From Actinomycetota bacterium (lineage in GTDB: Bacteria; Actinomycetota; Thermoleophilia; Gaiellales; Gaiellaceae): a DNA stretch of 9,829 bases. Where the stretch lies: the NCBI GenBank assembly GCA_013813345.1, contig JACCRW010000450.1, positions 1-9,829 of the forward strand, given 5' to 3'. This document shows positions 1-6,318 of this stretch, one piece after another. Position 1 is the first letter of the stretch. Each line of letters opens with the position of its first letter. The notes under the pieces were generated by a model. The model was given only the letters and a program-made list of their open reading frames with translations. It had not been told where the DNA came from and did no database searches. The translations under genes and the position numbers were made by a program.

Positions 1-719
1 CGATGGTGCTCGATCAGCTCGTGCGCCCGGCCGACCGGATCGACGATCGGCTCGCCGTGGCCGGGAAGCGCGAGCCACGGCGCGAGCTCGATCGTCCGCT
101 CGAGCGAGTGGATGTAGTCGCCGAGCGGGTCCGGGCGGCTCTCCGGCCAGAGCCCGACGGTCGGCGTGATCCGCCCGAGCAGGTGGTCGGCCGAGAGGAG
201 GACGCCGTCCTTGATCAGGCAGAGCTGCCCATCCGCGTGGCCGGGGGCATCGACGAGCTCCCAGCCATCGAGATGCTCGCCGTTCGAGACGAGCGTGGGA
301 TCGGGCTGGTAGCGGATGAAGGGCGTGTAGGCCGAGCCCGACTCGATGAGCTCCTCCGCAATCGGACGCGGCACCCCGTGCGTGAGGAACCAGTCGGCGA
401 TCCGCTGCGGCCACTCGAGGTTCCCCCAGACCATCCGGGCCTGCGCGTAGTCGAGCGTGCCCTCGTACACCGTCGCCCCCGTCAGCTCGGCGACGTCGGC
501 AGCCGCGCCGATGTGATCCGGATGGAAATGGGTGACGAAGATGCGCACGACATCGATCTCATCCAGCTCGGCGGCCCAGCGCTCGGCCGCATCCGGGAGC
601 CCGATCCCTGTATCGACGAGCGTCCAGCCGTCGTCGCCGGGCAGCAGGTACGCGTGCACGTGCCCAGGTCGGGTCGGCAGCGGGCAGGTGACGCGGCGAA
701 TGCCGTTCGGAAGCTCCAT
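1..719 (-). CDS. MBL-fold metallo-hydrolase, 3' end cut by window edge
   Basis: Metallo-beta-lactamase superfamily hydrolase, probably a two-metal enzyme acting on an ester, thioester or lactone; the substrate cannot be told. The visible 239 residues carry the full metal set of the fold: THFHPDHIG (His64, His66, Asp68, His69), His161 in APGHADGQL, Asp178 in SADHLL and His221 in LPGHGEP. An early GWTLVDTGIG strand-turn is typical of the family. The last visible residues (AHELIEHH) resemble the start of the C-terminal helical region of roughly 300-residue members, so the C-terminus lies outside the window. Start chosen at ATG 719; an in-frame ATG at 728, right after a TAG, would add three residues. 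Neither has a Shine-Dalgarno. TTAGAT (727-732) stands 7 nt before ATG 719, but it lacks the conserved A of a -10 hexamer. It lies downstream of the cupin gene on the same strand. Confidence 0.88.
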   Translation of the reverse strand, partial: MELPNGIRRVTCPLPTRPGHVHAYLLPGDDGWTLVDTGIGLPDAAERWAAELDEIDVVRIFVTHFHPDHIGAAADVAELTGATVYEGTLDYAQARMVWGNLEWPQRIADWFLTHGVPRPIAEELIESGSAYTPFIRYQPDPTLVSNGEHLDGWELVDAPGHADGQLCLIKDGVLLSADHLLGRITPTVGLWPESRPDPLGDYIHSLERTIELAPWLALPGHGEPIVDPVGRAHELIEHH

Positions 720-806
720 CCAAAGCATCTAACACGTTTGCGTTCGACGTGAATGGATCCGGCCGAGGCGCGAGACGGGCGACGGCTGGCCGATCGACCG
801 CGGCGG

Positions 807-1367
807 CTAGTCCGGCAGCAAACCCTGCCCGTAGCGCGTCGGCCGCTGGGGCGGGAATCGGGCGTCGGCGAGCTCGCCGTCCTGCGTGTCCTCGGGAGAG
901 CTCGCGTTGTGGCGCGCGGCGGTCTCGTCGGCGCAATAGAAGCCCCAGGGGCCGTCCTTCTGGAACTGTCGCGACGACGCGGCCAGAATCACGCACAAGC
1001 CGTCGCCTGCGCCAACGAACGCGTGCCGCGTCTCGGGCGGACAGTGCACGAAGTCCCATTGCTTCAACCGCCGCTCCTCTCCCTCGACGATCAGCAGCGC
1101 CTCGCCCGAAAGCACGAGGAAGTCCTCCTGCTCGGTCTCCCAGTGGTACGTCCCGTTTGGCTCGCCCGGCCCCATCACCCGGATCGCCATCCCGAGCATC
1201 GGGAAGAACGTCTCCGCCTCGTATTCGTCGTACCCGGTGAGCGGCAGGCTGTGCCCCTGCCCCGGCTTCTCGAACCAGCGCGCATCGCGCGCGTGCAGGA
1301 CGAACCAGCCGGAGCTCGTCGGCACGAGCCCTGCCTCGGTCTCTTCGAGCTCGGCCTCGGGAACCAC
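807..1367 (-). CDS. Cupin-domain protein
   Basis: A 186-residue cytoplasmic protein with one cupin beta-barrel at about residues 60-130. Cupin motif 1 is visible as YHWETEQEDFLVLSGE (His75, then acidic residues, ending in Gly88), and motif 2 as the WDFVHCPPETRHAF stretch (His108, His115). These are plausible metal ligands. The first His-x-His of motif 1 is His-Trp, so the metal site may be non-canonical. The C-terminal 50 residues (KDGPWGFYCADETAARH onward) are not part of the barrel. The function is not assignable beyond a sugar- or small-molecule-binding, or isomerase- or dioxygenase-like, cupin. GTG 1367 is chosen because the reading frame upstream is open only by chance, family-like sequence starts just after it, and TATCAT lies 7 nt upstream. 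The gene is divergent from the radical SAM gene. Confidence 0.85.
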   Translation of the reverse strand: MVPEAELEETEAGLVPTSSGWFVLHARDARWFEKPGQGHSLPLTGYDEYEAETFFPMLGMAIRVMGPGEPNGTYHWETEQEDFLVLSGEALLIVEGEERRLKQWDFVHCPPETRHAFVGAGDGLCVILAASSRQFQKDGPWGFYCADETAARHNASSPEDTQDGELADARFPPQRPTRYGQGLLPD

Positions 1368-1374
1368 GGTCGAG

Positions 1375-1380
1375 ATGATA
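1375..1380 (-). promoter_or_regulatory. -10 element (TATCAT) of the cupin gene, leaderless
   Basis: TATCAT on the minus strand is followed by 7 nt and then GTG 1367. This spacing would put the transcript start on the start codon itself. No convincing -35 hexamer is visible 16-18 nt upstream. It is one of several such arrangements in this window. Confidence 0.5.
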
Positions 1381-1427
1381 CGCGCCTCGCTATCGCTTTC
1401 CGTCCGATCAGATGCGAACGCCCGTTC

Positions 1428-1433
1428 TATACT
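1428..1433 (+). promoter_or_regulatory. -10 element (TATACT) of the radical SAM gene, leaderless
   Basis: TATACT, five of six matches to the TATAAT consensus, is followed by 6 nt (gacgga) and then GTG 1440. Transcription would start at or next to the start codon. The GGAG touching the GTG is too close to act as a Shine-Dalgarno. Together with the opposite TATCAT at 1375-1380 it forms a compact divergent promoter region. Confidence 0.55.
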
Positions 1434-1439
1434 GACGGA

Positions 1440-2351
1440 GTGCAGATCGAGTACCGCGAGGAGCCCTGCCGGAGCGCCCTGAACCGCGTCAAGGGGATGC
1501 CGTTCGAGTGGTCGCTGAACCCGTACATGGGGTGCGCCCACCGCTGCACGTTCTGCTACGTCCGCGCCTTCGAGCTGCGCGCCGACCGGCCCGCCGACGA
1601 CCGCTACGGCCGCTCCATCCGGGTGAAGACGAACATCGCGCAGGTGCTCGCGCGGGAGCTCGTTCGGCCAGCCTGGCTCGGAGCGGGGATCGCGATCGGC
1701 GCGGCCACCGATCCCTACCAGCCCTGCGAGGGCCGCTACCGGCTCACGCGCGCCTGCCTCGAGGTGCTCGGGGCGGCGGCGAATCCGTTCTCGCTGATCA
1801 CGCGCGGGCCGATGATCGTCCGCGATCTCGACGTGCTGCAGACGGCCACTGCCCAGGCAGCGACAAGAGGGGCCGAGGTATCCGTCATGTTCTCGATTCC
1901 GACGCTCGACGACGAGGTCTGGCGCACAACCGAGCCCGGCACGGCCCCACCGCGCCAGCGGTTGCGAGCGCTGAAGGAGCTCGTCGCAGGCGGCGTCAAG
2001 GCGAGCGTGGGCATGGCGCCGATCCTGCCCGGCCTCTCCGACCGACCCGAGCAGCTCGAGGCGGTCGTGCAAGCGGCGCGAGAGGCGGGCGCGGCGAGCA
2101 TCTGGGCGAACCTGCTCTACCTCAAGCCCGGAACCCGCGAGCACTTCCTCGTGGCGCTCGCGCACGACTGGCCGGAAGAGCTCGACCGCTACGAGCAGCT
2201 CTACGACGGTCGCGCCTACCTCCCGGCCGAAGAGACGCAACCGGTCCGCGACCGCGTCCGGGCACTGGCGCGGGAGCACGGCGTCCGCGACCGGCGTCCG
2301 CCGCAGCCGGAGCCGCCGCCACAACCCGAGCAGCTCACGCTCGCTGTGTGA
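1440..2351 (+). CDS. SPL-family (Rv2578c-like) radical SAM protein
   Basis: Radical S-adenosylmethionine protein of 303 residues, related by family to spore photoproduct lyase and common in Actinomycetota as the uncharacterised Rv2578c-like group. The cluster-binding CxxxCxxC motif is CAHRCTFC (Cys32, Cys36, Cys39) with a Tyr next to the last Cys. Other family marks are GAATDPYQPCEGRYRLTRA (position about 80-100), LITRGPMIVRDLDVL and the MAPILPGLSD turn. The C-terminus ends in a Pro/Gln-rich tail (PPQPEPPPQPEQLTLAV). The substrate is unknown, and photoproduct repair is not established for this subgroup. GTG 1440 is chosen because the sequence VQIEYREEPCRSALNRV is family-like and a -10 hexamer sits 6 nt upstream; the open frame before it is unrelated antisense of the cupin gene. 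A response regulator follows 47 bp downstream with its own promoter. Confidence 0.9.
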   Translation: MQIEYREEPCRSALNRVKGMPFEWSLNPYMGCAHRCTFCYVRAFELRADRPADDRYGRSIRVKTNIAQVLARELVRPAWLGAGIAIGAATDPYQPCEGRYRLTRACLEVLGAAANPFSLITRGPMIVRDLDVLQTATAQAATRGAEVSVMFSIPTLDDEVWRTTEPGTAPPRQRLRALKELVAGGVKASVGMAPILPGLSDRPEQLEAVVQAAREAGAASIWANLLYLKPGTREHFLVALAHDWPEELDRYEQLYDGRAYLPAEETQPVRDRVRALAREHGVRDRRPPQPEPPPQPEQLTLAV

Positions 2352-2384
2352 GCAGCGCGGGAAAGCACCGGCCGAGCCGCGCAC

Positions 2385-2390
2385 TACAAT
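2385..2390 (+). promoter_or_regulatory. -10 element (TACAAT) of the response regulator gene, leaderless
   Basis: TACAAT, five of six matches to TATAAT, ends 8 nt before ATG 2399, predicting a transcript that starts at the A of the start codon. There is no Shine-Dalgarno in the short gap. A -35 is not recognisable. Confidence 0.5.
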
Positions 2391-2398
2391 CCTCGGCC

Positions 2399-3022
2399 AT
2401 GCCCGAGGAGATCACCTGCCTGATCGTCGACGACCACGAGGTCGTGCGCGAAGGCTTGCGCCTCTCGCTCTCGCGGGCGCCTCACATCCGCGTGATCGGC
2501 GAGGCCTCGGACGGCACCGCGGCGGTCGCCCTCGTCGAGCGCCGGCGCCCGAACGTCGTGATCATGGACGTGCGGATGCCGGGCATGGACGGGCTCGAGG
2601 CAACGAAGCTGATCAAGGAGCGCTCGCCCGAGACAGCGGTGCTGATCTTCACGGCCTACAGCGAGCGCTCCCTGCTCGGCCGCGGGCTCGAGTCGGGCGC
2701 CAAGGGCTACATCCTGAAGGAGGCCCCACACGCAACCCTGCTGCGCGCGATCGAGAAGGTCGCAGGCGGCGAGAGCTTCGTCGACCCCGCGCTCATGCCC
2801 ACCTTCCTCACGGGCAAGGATCAGAACGAGATGCTCACCGCTCGCGAGCGGGAGATCCTCCAGCTCCTCGCCGACGGGATGTCGAACGCCGATGTGGCCG
2901 GCAAGCTCTTCATCAGCCAGGAGACGGTGAAGAGCCACGTGCGGCACATCCTCGCGAAGCTGGAGGCCGACACGCGCACGCACGCCGTCGCGATCGCACT
3001 CCGCGATGCGATCATCGACTGA
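2399..3022 (+). CDS. NarL/FixJ-family response regulator
   Basis: Two-component transcription regulator of 207 residues, the usual full length. The N-terminal receiver (about 5-120) has the acidic pair Asp11-Asp12, phosphoacceptor Asp57 in VVIMDVRMPGMDG, Thr85 in LIFTAYS and Lys107 in GYILKEA. The C-terminal LuxR-type helix-turn-helix (about 145-200) begins LTAREREILQLLADGMSNAD and carries the recognition helix ISQETVKSHVRHIL. All phosphorylation and DNA-binding residues are present, so it should be functional. Its partner is the sensor kinase starting at 3213. Only 7 nt would separate this stop from the kinase start if the palindromic element and the repeated flank between them were removed. 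Target genes are unknown. Translation from ATG 2399 is supported by the -10 hexamer placed 8 nt upstream. Confidence 0.95.
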   Translation: MPEEITCLIVDDHEVVREGLRLSLSRAPHIRVIGEASDGTAAVALVERRRPNVVIMDVRMPGMDGLEATKLIKERSPETAVLIFTAYSERSLLGRGLESGAKGYILKEAPHATLLRAIEKVAGGESFVDPALMPTFLTGKDQNEMLTAREREILQLLADGMSNADVAGKLFISQETVKSHVRHILAKLEADTRTHAVAIALRDAIID

Positions 3023-3024
3023 GA
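3008..3024 (+). repeat. Left copy of 17-bp direct repeat flanking the palindromic element
   Basis: GCGATCATCGACTGAGA covers the last codons and stop of the response regulator. It recurs with one change (C to T) at 3191-3207, on the other side of the palindromic element. It looks like a target-site duplication or a recombination footprint. Confidence 0.75.
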
Positions 3025-3185
3025 GCTCATTTCAGGATGAAGTTTCGTCGGCGGGGTGCGCTGGGTGGTGCGAGCGCAAGGACGCAGGGAGCCTCGATAG
3101 CAGCGCTATCGAGGCGACTGAGGACGCCGCGATCGTGCCGCCCAGGGCGGCCCGACGACTCCAGGCTTCATTCTGAAATGAGCTC
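3023..3185. mobile_element. 163-bp palindromic MITE-like element
   Basis: A non-coding element. Its two ends are inverted copies of each other over 20 bp with one mismatch (GAGCTCATTTCAG at 3023-3035 and its complement ending at 3185). The arms continue to pair imperfectly inward, for example CTGGGTGGTGCGA (3061-3073) against the right arm, and meet in a perfect 11-bp stem with a 3-nt loop (GCCTCGATAGC, AGC, GCTATCGAGGC at 3091-3115). It encodes no protein. The design is that of a miniature inverted-repeat element or large REP-type palindrome moved by a transposase elsewhere. It lies exactly between the stop of the regulator and the start of the kinase and is bounded by a direct repeat. It could form a long RNA hairpin that attenuates or processes the operon transcript. 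No T-run follows the central stem, so it is not a classical intrinsic terminator. Confidence 0.75.
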
Positions 3186-3190
3186 TATGG

Positions 3191-3207
3191 GCGATCATCG
3201 ATTGAGA
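3191..3207 (+). repeat. Right copy of 17-bp direct repeat
   Basis: GCGATCATCGATTGAGA matches 3008-3024 at 16 of 17 positions. It starts 5 bp after the right end of the palindrome and ends 5 bp before the kinase ATG. This copy is non-coding, which would permit the one change. Confidence 0.75.
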
Positions 3208-3212
3208 ACCCG

Positions 3213-4004
3213 ATGAGCGCGCAGGTTGCGGTGTGGATCACGCTCGCCGTCGTCCTCTTCGCCGGCGCGGCCGCGTTCTACCTGATCGTGACCCAGCGTC
3301 TCCGCGACGAGGCGGTGAAGCGGGAAAACGCGCGGCTCCTGGCCGATGCCGTCACGCGAGAGGAGGAGAGGAGCCGGCTGGCCGACCGGATCATCACCGC
3401 CGAGCAGGACGAGCGGAGGCGGCTGGCGCTCTTCCTCCACGACGGGCCGGTGCAGAACCTCTCGGGAATCGCGTTGATGATCGACGCAGCCGTCCACGCG
3501 ATCGAGGATGGGCGCGGCCCGGACGCGCTCGGGATCATCGGCAAGGCGCTCGAGAAGCATCGAGAGACGATCCGCTCGCTGCGCGACCTCTCGTTCAACA
3601 TCGAGCCGATCGTGCTCCGAGACCAGGGGCTCGAGGCGGCCGTGCTCGAGCTCGCGAATCAGCTCGGGATCGAGCACGAGGTGCAGATCGAGGTCGACGT
3701 CCAGCAGGCGGAGCGGCTCGGCGAGAAGGAGCAGGTCGGGCTCTATCAGATCATCCGGGAATCGCTGAATCAGGCGCTCCTCCGCGGTCCGCCCACCCGC
3801 ATCTCGGTCGCGGCCAGGACGACCCGCGACGGCGGGCTCGAAACCGTGATCGCCGACAACGGCCAGGGCGAGCGGCGACTGCGCGCCCTCGATGCGATCG
3901 AGGAGCGGGTGACGACGCTGAACGGCCGCTTCTCGGTCGAGCAGAGCGCCGACGGCGGCACCTCCATTCACGTCCTCCTGCCGCCCTACGCAACCGGCAC
4001 ATAG
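3213..4004 (+). CDS. Sensor histidine kinase, HisKA_3 / NarL-type
   Basis: Membrane-anchored histidine kinase of 263 residues. One N-terminal transmembrane helix (about 6-26) is followed directly by a coiled-coil linker (about 28-65) and the dimerisation/phosphoacceptor helix ERRRLALFLHDGPVQNLSG with His76. The ATP-binding domain (about 170-258) shows an N-box with Asn186 (RESLNQALLRG) and a G1 box ADNGQG (Asp215, Gly217, Gly219). The last glycine box is weak (ADGGTSIHVLLP). There is no extracellular sensing domain, so the signal is probably sensed in or near the membrane or through a partner. The N-box is less conserved than usual (QALLRGPP in place of a His-Ala ending), so catalytic strength is uncertain. 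It pairs with the regulator upstream; a palindromic element now separates them. No clear Shine-Dalgarno or -10 precedes ATG 3213, which fits ancestral translational coupling to the regulator. Confidence 0.92.
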   Translation: MSAQVAVWITLAVVLFAGAAAFYLIVTQRLRDEAVKRENARLLADAVTREEERSRLADRIITAEQDERRRLALFLHDGPVQNLSGIALMIDAAVHAIEDGRGPDALGIIGKALEKHRETIRSLRDLSFNIEPIVLRDQGLEAAVLELANQLGIEHEVQIEVDVQQAERLGEKEQVGLYQIIRESLNQALLRGPPTRISVAARTTRDGGLETVIADNGQGERRLRALDAIEERVTTLNGRFSVEQSADGGTSIHVLLPPYATGT

Positions 4005-4045
4005 GCCGAGCCGCTCGAGTCGAGACCACCGTCCGCAGCGGACAC

Positions 4046-4155
4046 GTCCGGGGTCAAAGCCCGGGCATGTCCGATCGGGACGAGGACTTGACAATTGTCC
4101 TGCATAGAGGCCCATAGGCGAGCAGAAGGGACACGTCCGGGCTTTGACCCCGGAC
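4046..4155. repeat. 27-bp inverted repeat pair in convergent intergenic region
   Basis: The gap 4005-4172 between convergent genes holds no gene. It contains two inverted 27-bp arms (4046-4072 and 4129-4155), identical at 25 of 27 positions, around a 56-bp centre. Each arm is itself a hairpin: GTCCGGG, a 7-nt loop with GTCAAAG or its complement, then CCCGGAC (one wobble in the left arm). The centre carries TTGACA (4088-4093) and the perfect palindrome GACAATTGTC (4090-4099). A small perfect palindrome GTCCGCAGCGGAC lies at 4031-4043. Position and structure suit a bidirectional terminator or a dispersed repeat unit; no T-tract is present, so intrinsic termination is uncertain. Confidence 0.65.
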
Positions 4156-4172
4156 ACGGCCGCACGGGACGG

Positions 4173-5264
4173 TTAGCCGCCGAGGGCGGATTCGGCGGCG
4201 CGGCGGCCGAAGACGAGCGCCGCGGCAAGCCCGCTGCCGTAGCCGCCGGTGACGATCCCGCCCGCATCGGCGCCCGCAGCGTGGAGGCCAGGAATCGCCG
4301 AGCCATCAGGGCGAAGCACCCGGGCGTGCTCGTCGATCCGGAGGCCTCCGGTCGTGTGGGTGACTGCGGGCAGGACGCGAATCGCGAGCAGCGGCGGCTC
4401 GACGAGCTTCGGCGAGCGCGGAAGCTCGAACGGCAATTCCTCCGCCGGGCGCACATCGCCACCGACAGCGCGCGCCACGGCGACGATCTCCGCCACCGTC
4501 CGCTCACGGACCCGCCGACGCAGCGTCCTCCCGTCGACGACGTACCACGCTGCGCGAGTCGGGAGCCGCGCGGTCGCCTGGACGAGATCCGTCTCCGACC
4601 ACGACGGCCGGCCGGGGAAGAACTCGCGTCCCTCTTCGTCGAGCACGAGCGCAAGAACCCCGTAAACCTGAGCCGCGGCGACGAAGCACTCCTCGGGAAC
4701 CGCGGCCGGCAGGTTGCGGCCGTAGAACTCGTCCATCCCGGCCGAGAGGTCGGCGCCCCGCGCGAGCGCGTACGCGAGCCCGTCGCCCTCGCTCCACGGA
4801 CTCGCGCGGAGCAGCAGTCCGCGCTCGCGGGCGAGGCGCACCCCGAAGCCGCCCGTCGCGAGCACGTCGGCCTCGGCGAACGGCTGCCCCAGCCGAACGT
4901 CCGCAGCAGCACGGACGAGGGCAGCTGTCAGCCGGCTCGGATCGAACCGCCGGCCCATGGTCCGCTCGTTGCCGGTCTCCCTTTCCGTCACCACCGCCCC
5001 GAGCGACTCGAGCCAGTCGAGACCGGGATCCAGCTCCTCGACGATGGGCCGCTGGAGCTGCGGCTCTCCTCCGGGACAGTCGGCGCGGAACTCGTCGAGC
5101 GTGCGATGCCGCCAGACGACGCCGCTCGAGAGCAGCATCGAACCGCCTGCCCGGTCGCCCTTCTCGAAAACGACGACCTGGGAGCCGAGCTCTCTCGCCC
5201 ACGCCGCTGCGACAAGCCCGGCCATCCCGGCGCCGGCGATCCGGAGCGCGCTCAGCCGCGTCAG
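4173..5264 (-). CDS. FAD-binding oxidoreductase (fumarate reductase/KSTD-like), CTG start proposed
   Basis: Flavoprotein of the FAD_binding_2 type (fumarate reductase, succinate dehydrogenase and 3-ketosteroid dehydrogenase relatives), about 363 residues against a usual 450 or more. The N-terminal Rossmann motif is LRIAGAGMAGLVAA, with an acidic residue at the end of strand 2 (VVVFEKG). Other marks are ADVLATGGFG in the middle, THTTGGLRIDEHARVL, and the C-terminal FAD clamp PGLHAAGADAGGIVTGGYGSG. The region between the second Rossmann strand and ATGGFG is short, which explains the length. The first ATG (5225) falls inside the GAGMAG loop and would destroy FAD binding. No in-frame ATG, GTG or TTG was found upstream of it. 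CTG codons at 5264 and 5255 are the only plausible starts; 5264 overlaps the stop of the VOC gene as CTGA, suggesting translational coupling. The substrate is unknown. Confidence 0.82.
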   Translation of the reverse strand: MTRLSALRIAGAGMAGLVAAAWARELGSQVVVFEKGDRAGGSMLLSSGVVWRHRTLDEFRADCPGGEPQLQRPIVEELDPGLDWLESLGAVVTERETGNERTMGRRFDPSRLTAALVRAAADVRLGQPFAEADVLATGGFGVRLARERGLLLRASPWSEGDGLAYALARGADLSAGMDEFYGRNLPAAVPEECFVAAAQVYGVLALVLDEEGREFFPGRPSWSETDLVQATARLPTRAAWYVVDGRTLRRRVRERTVAEIVAVARAVGGDVRPAEELPFELPRSPKLVEPPLLAIRVLPAVTHTTGGLRIDEHARVLRPDGSAIPGLHAAGADAGGIVTGGYGSGLAAALVFGRRAAESALGG

Positions 5265-5911
5265 CTCAGGGAGAACGACGCCTTGTGCTCGACGTACTCG
5301 AGCTTGACTCGATCCGGGCCCCAGACGAAGAGCGCCACCGTGTTCTCGGCGTCGACGACCTTGTCGATCGCGATTCCCTGCTCCTCGGCCTCGGCGGTGT
5401 GTGCCTCGACCGAGTCGACGAGGACCCCGATGTGGTTCAGGAGCGGCCGCTCGGGCCGGTCGGGGTCGCCTTCATGCAGCTCGAGGTAAGCGCCGCCGAC
5501 CGCGACCCGGTTCGGGCCGGCGGGCGCGAATCCGTACGCCTCCCAGGCGCGGGCGGCGGCGCCCGGGTCCGGGGAAAAGAGCGCCACGTGGTCGAGATCG
5601 AAGTCTGACTCGGTCTCGGCCTCGACGAGCACGACCTCGAGGCCCTCGCCGAGATCGACGCGCGACTCGAGATCGTCGAGCGAGCGAACGCGTAGGCCGA
5701 CCCGCTTCAGCGCTCCCCGCTCCCGCGGCCCCCCAGCATCCTCCGGTGCCTCGAAGAGCGTCAGCTTGCCCCGGCGCGCGTCGGCGCCGAGCAGCGTGAA
5801 GGCGTCGGTGCGCTGGATCGTGTGCAGCCCGAGTCGCTCGACCGCGATCTCGGCCATCGCATCCCGGTCGGCGACCCAGAGGGCTACGTGATCGAGGCTG
5901 CGCGGCGTCAC
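5261..5911 (-). CDS. VOC-family protein with two glyoxalase-type domains
   Basis: Vicinal-oxygen-chelate superfamily protein of 216 residues with two tandem beta-alpha-beta-beta-beta modules in each half. Plausible metal ligands are His8 (SLDHVALWV), Glu54 (KLTLFEAP), His108 (LDHVALFSPD), Glu144 (GAYLELHE), His160 (LNHIGVLVDS) and Glu205 (VKLEYV). The fold serves glyoxalases, extradiol dioxygenases and antibiotic-binding proteins; none of these can be singled out here. GTG 5911 is supported by the immediate start of the first domain and by TATCCT 6 nt upstream. Its stop overlaps the proposed CTG start of the FAD oxidoreductase by 4 nt, so the two probably form an operon and may act on the same aromatic, steroid-like or quinone-type compound (inference). 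Confidence 0.88.
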   Translation of the reverse strand: MTPRSLDHVALWVADRDAMAEIAVERLGLHTIQRTDAFTLLGADARRGKLTLFEAPEDAGGPRERGALKRVGLRVRSLDDLESRVDLGEGLEVVLVEAETESDFDLDHVALFSPDPGAAARAWEAYGFAPAGPNRVAVGGAYLELHEGDPDRPERPLLNHIGVLVDSVEAHTAEAEEQGIAIDKVVDAENTVALFVWGPDRVKLEYVEHKASFSLS

Positions 5912-5917
5912 CGGGCG

Positions 5918-5923
5918 AGGATA
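5918..5923 (-). promoter_or_regulatory. -10 element (TATCCT) of the VOC gene, leaderless
   Basis: TATCCT on the minus strand stands 6 nt before GTG 5911, inside the 21-bp gap after the small basic protein gene. A transcript starting there would have no leader. Confidence 0.5.
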
Positions 5924-5932
5924 GCTGCGGGT

Positions 5933-6268
5933 CTACGTCTTCCTATCGACCGCGCGCCGCAGTTGCTCCTTGTTCATCTTCGAGCGACCATCGATCCCCA
6001 TGTCCTTCGCATCGTTGTAGAGCTGGTCGCGCGTCCGTCCCCGCTCGCGCTTCGTTCCGGAGCGGAGACCGCCCCGGCGGCCGGAGGAGATGTCCTCCCG
6101 AGAGAGCCGCGACGACTCCTTCGCCTCGCCGGCGCGAGCGCGCTCCTTGTTCACGGTTCTCGCGGCGATCTCCTGCGCCTTGTCCTCGGACGTCCCGCGC
6201 TCCTCGAGGCCGTCCTTGATGTGCTCGTACTGACGTTCGCGCTTGGCGTTCCAGGCCTGCTGCGGCAT
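5933..6268 (-). CDS. Small basic 'plasmid stabilization' / Rho-N-like protein
   Basis: A 111-residue highly charged protein. It opens MPQQAWNAKRERQYEHIKDG, followed by EIAARTVNKERARAGE, the SSGRRGGLRSG hinge and a C-terminal GRTRDQLYNDAKDMGIDGRSKMNKEQLRRAV segment that resembles the Rho termination factor N-terminal/SAP-like helical fold. Relatives across bacteria are often labelled 'plasmid stabilization protein', but nothing plasmid-like is present here, and the label should not be taken as function. Nucleic-acid binding or a stress role is a reasonable inference from charge and fold. ATG 6268 is chosen because AGGAGG lies 4 nt upstream and the conserved opening begins there; the open frame before it is non-conserved. 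It lies 50 bp downstream of the DUF1835 gene on the same strand. Confidence 0.85.
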   Translation of the reverse strand: MPQQAWNAKRERQYEHIKDGLEERGTSEDKAQEIAARTVNKERARAGEAKESSRLSREDISSGRRGGLRSGTKRERGRTRDQLYNDAKDMGIDGRSKMNKEQLRRAVDRKT

Positions 6269-6272
6269 CGCT

Positions 6273-6278
6273 CCTCCT
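6273..6278 (-). promoter_or_regulatory. Strong Shine-Dalgarno (AGGAGG) before the small basic protein
   Basis: AGGAGG on the minus strand, 4 nt before ATG 6268, within GAAGGAGGAGCG. It is the only strong Shine-Dalgarno noted in the window, in contrast with the leaderless starts of the neighbours, and it fixes the start codon. Confidence 0.75.
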
Positions 6279-6318
6279 TCGATCGTGGAGGGCGATCGCT
6301 TCCCGCTCGACGCGCTCG

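Noticed and set aside
753..1439. Upstream extension of the radical SAM reading frame
   Set aside because: This part is antisense to the cupin gene, and the conserved protein begins at GTG 1440 with a -10 hexamer directly before it.
3091..3115. Apical stem as a simple Rho-independent terminator of the regulator gene
   Set aside because: No T-run follows the stem, and the stem is the centre of a much larger palindrome.
4088..4116. TTGACA as a -35 promoter element between the convergent genes
   Set aside because: No acceptable -10 hexamer lies 16-18 nt downstream (cccata, ccatag), and no gene starts there; it is better explained as part of the palindrome GACAATTGTC.
4095..5489. Long plus-strand open frame opposite the FAD oxidoreductase and VOC genes
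   Set aside because: Both minus-strand genes have clear cofactor and metal motifs; the plus-strand product has low-complexity composition only.
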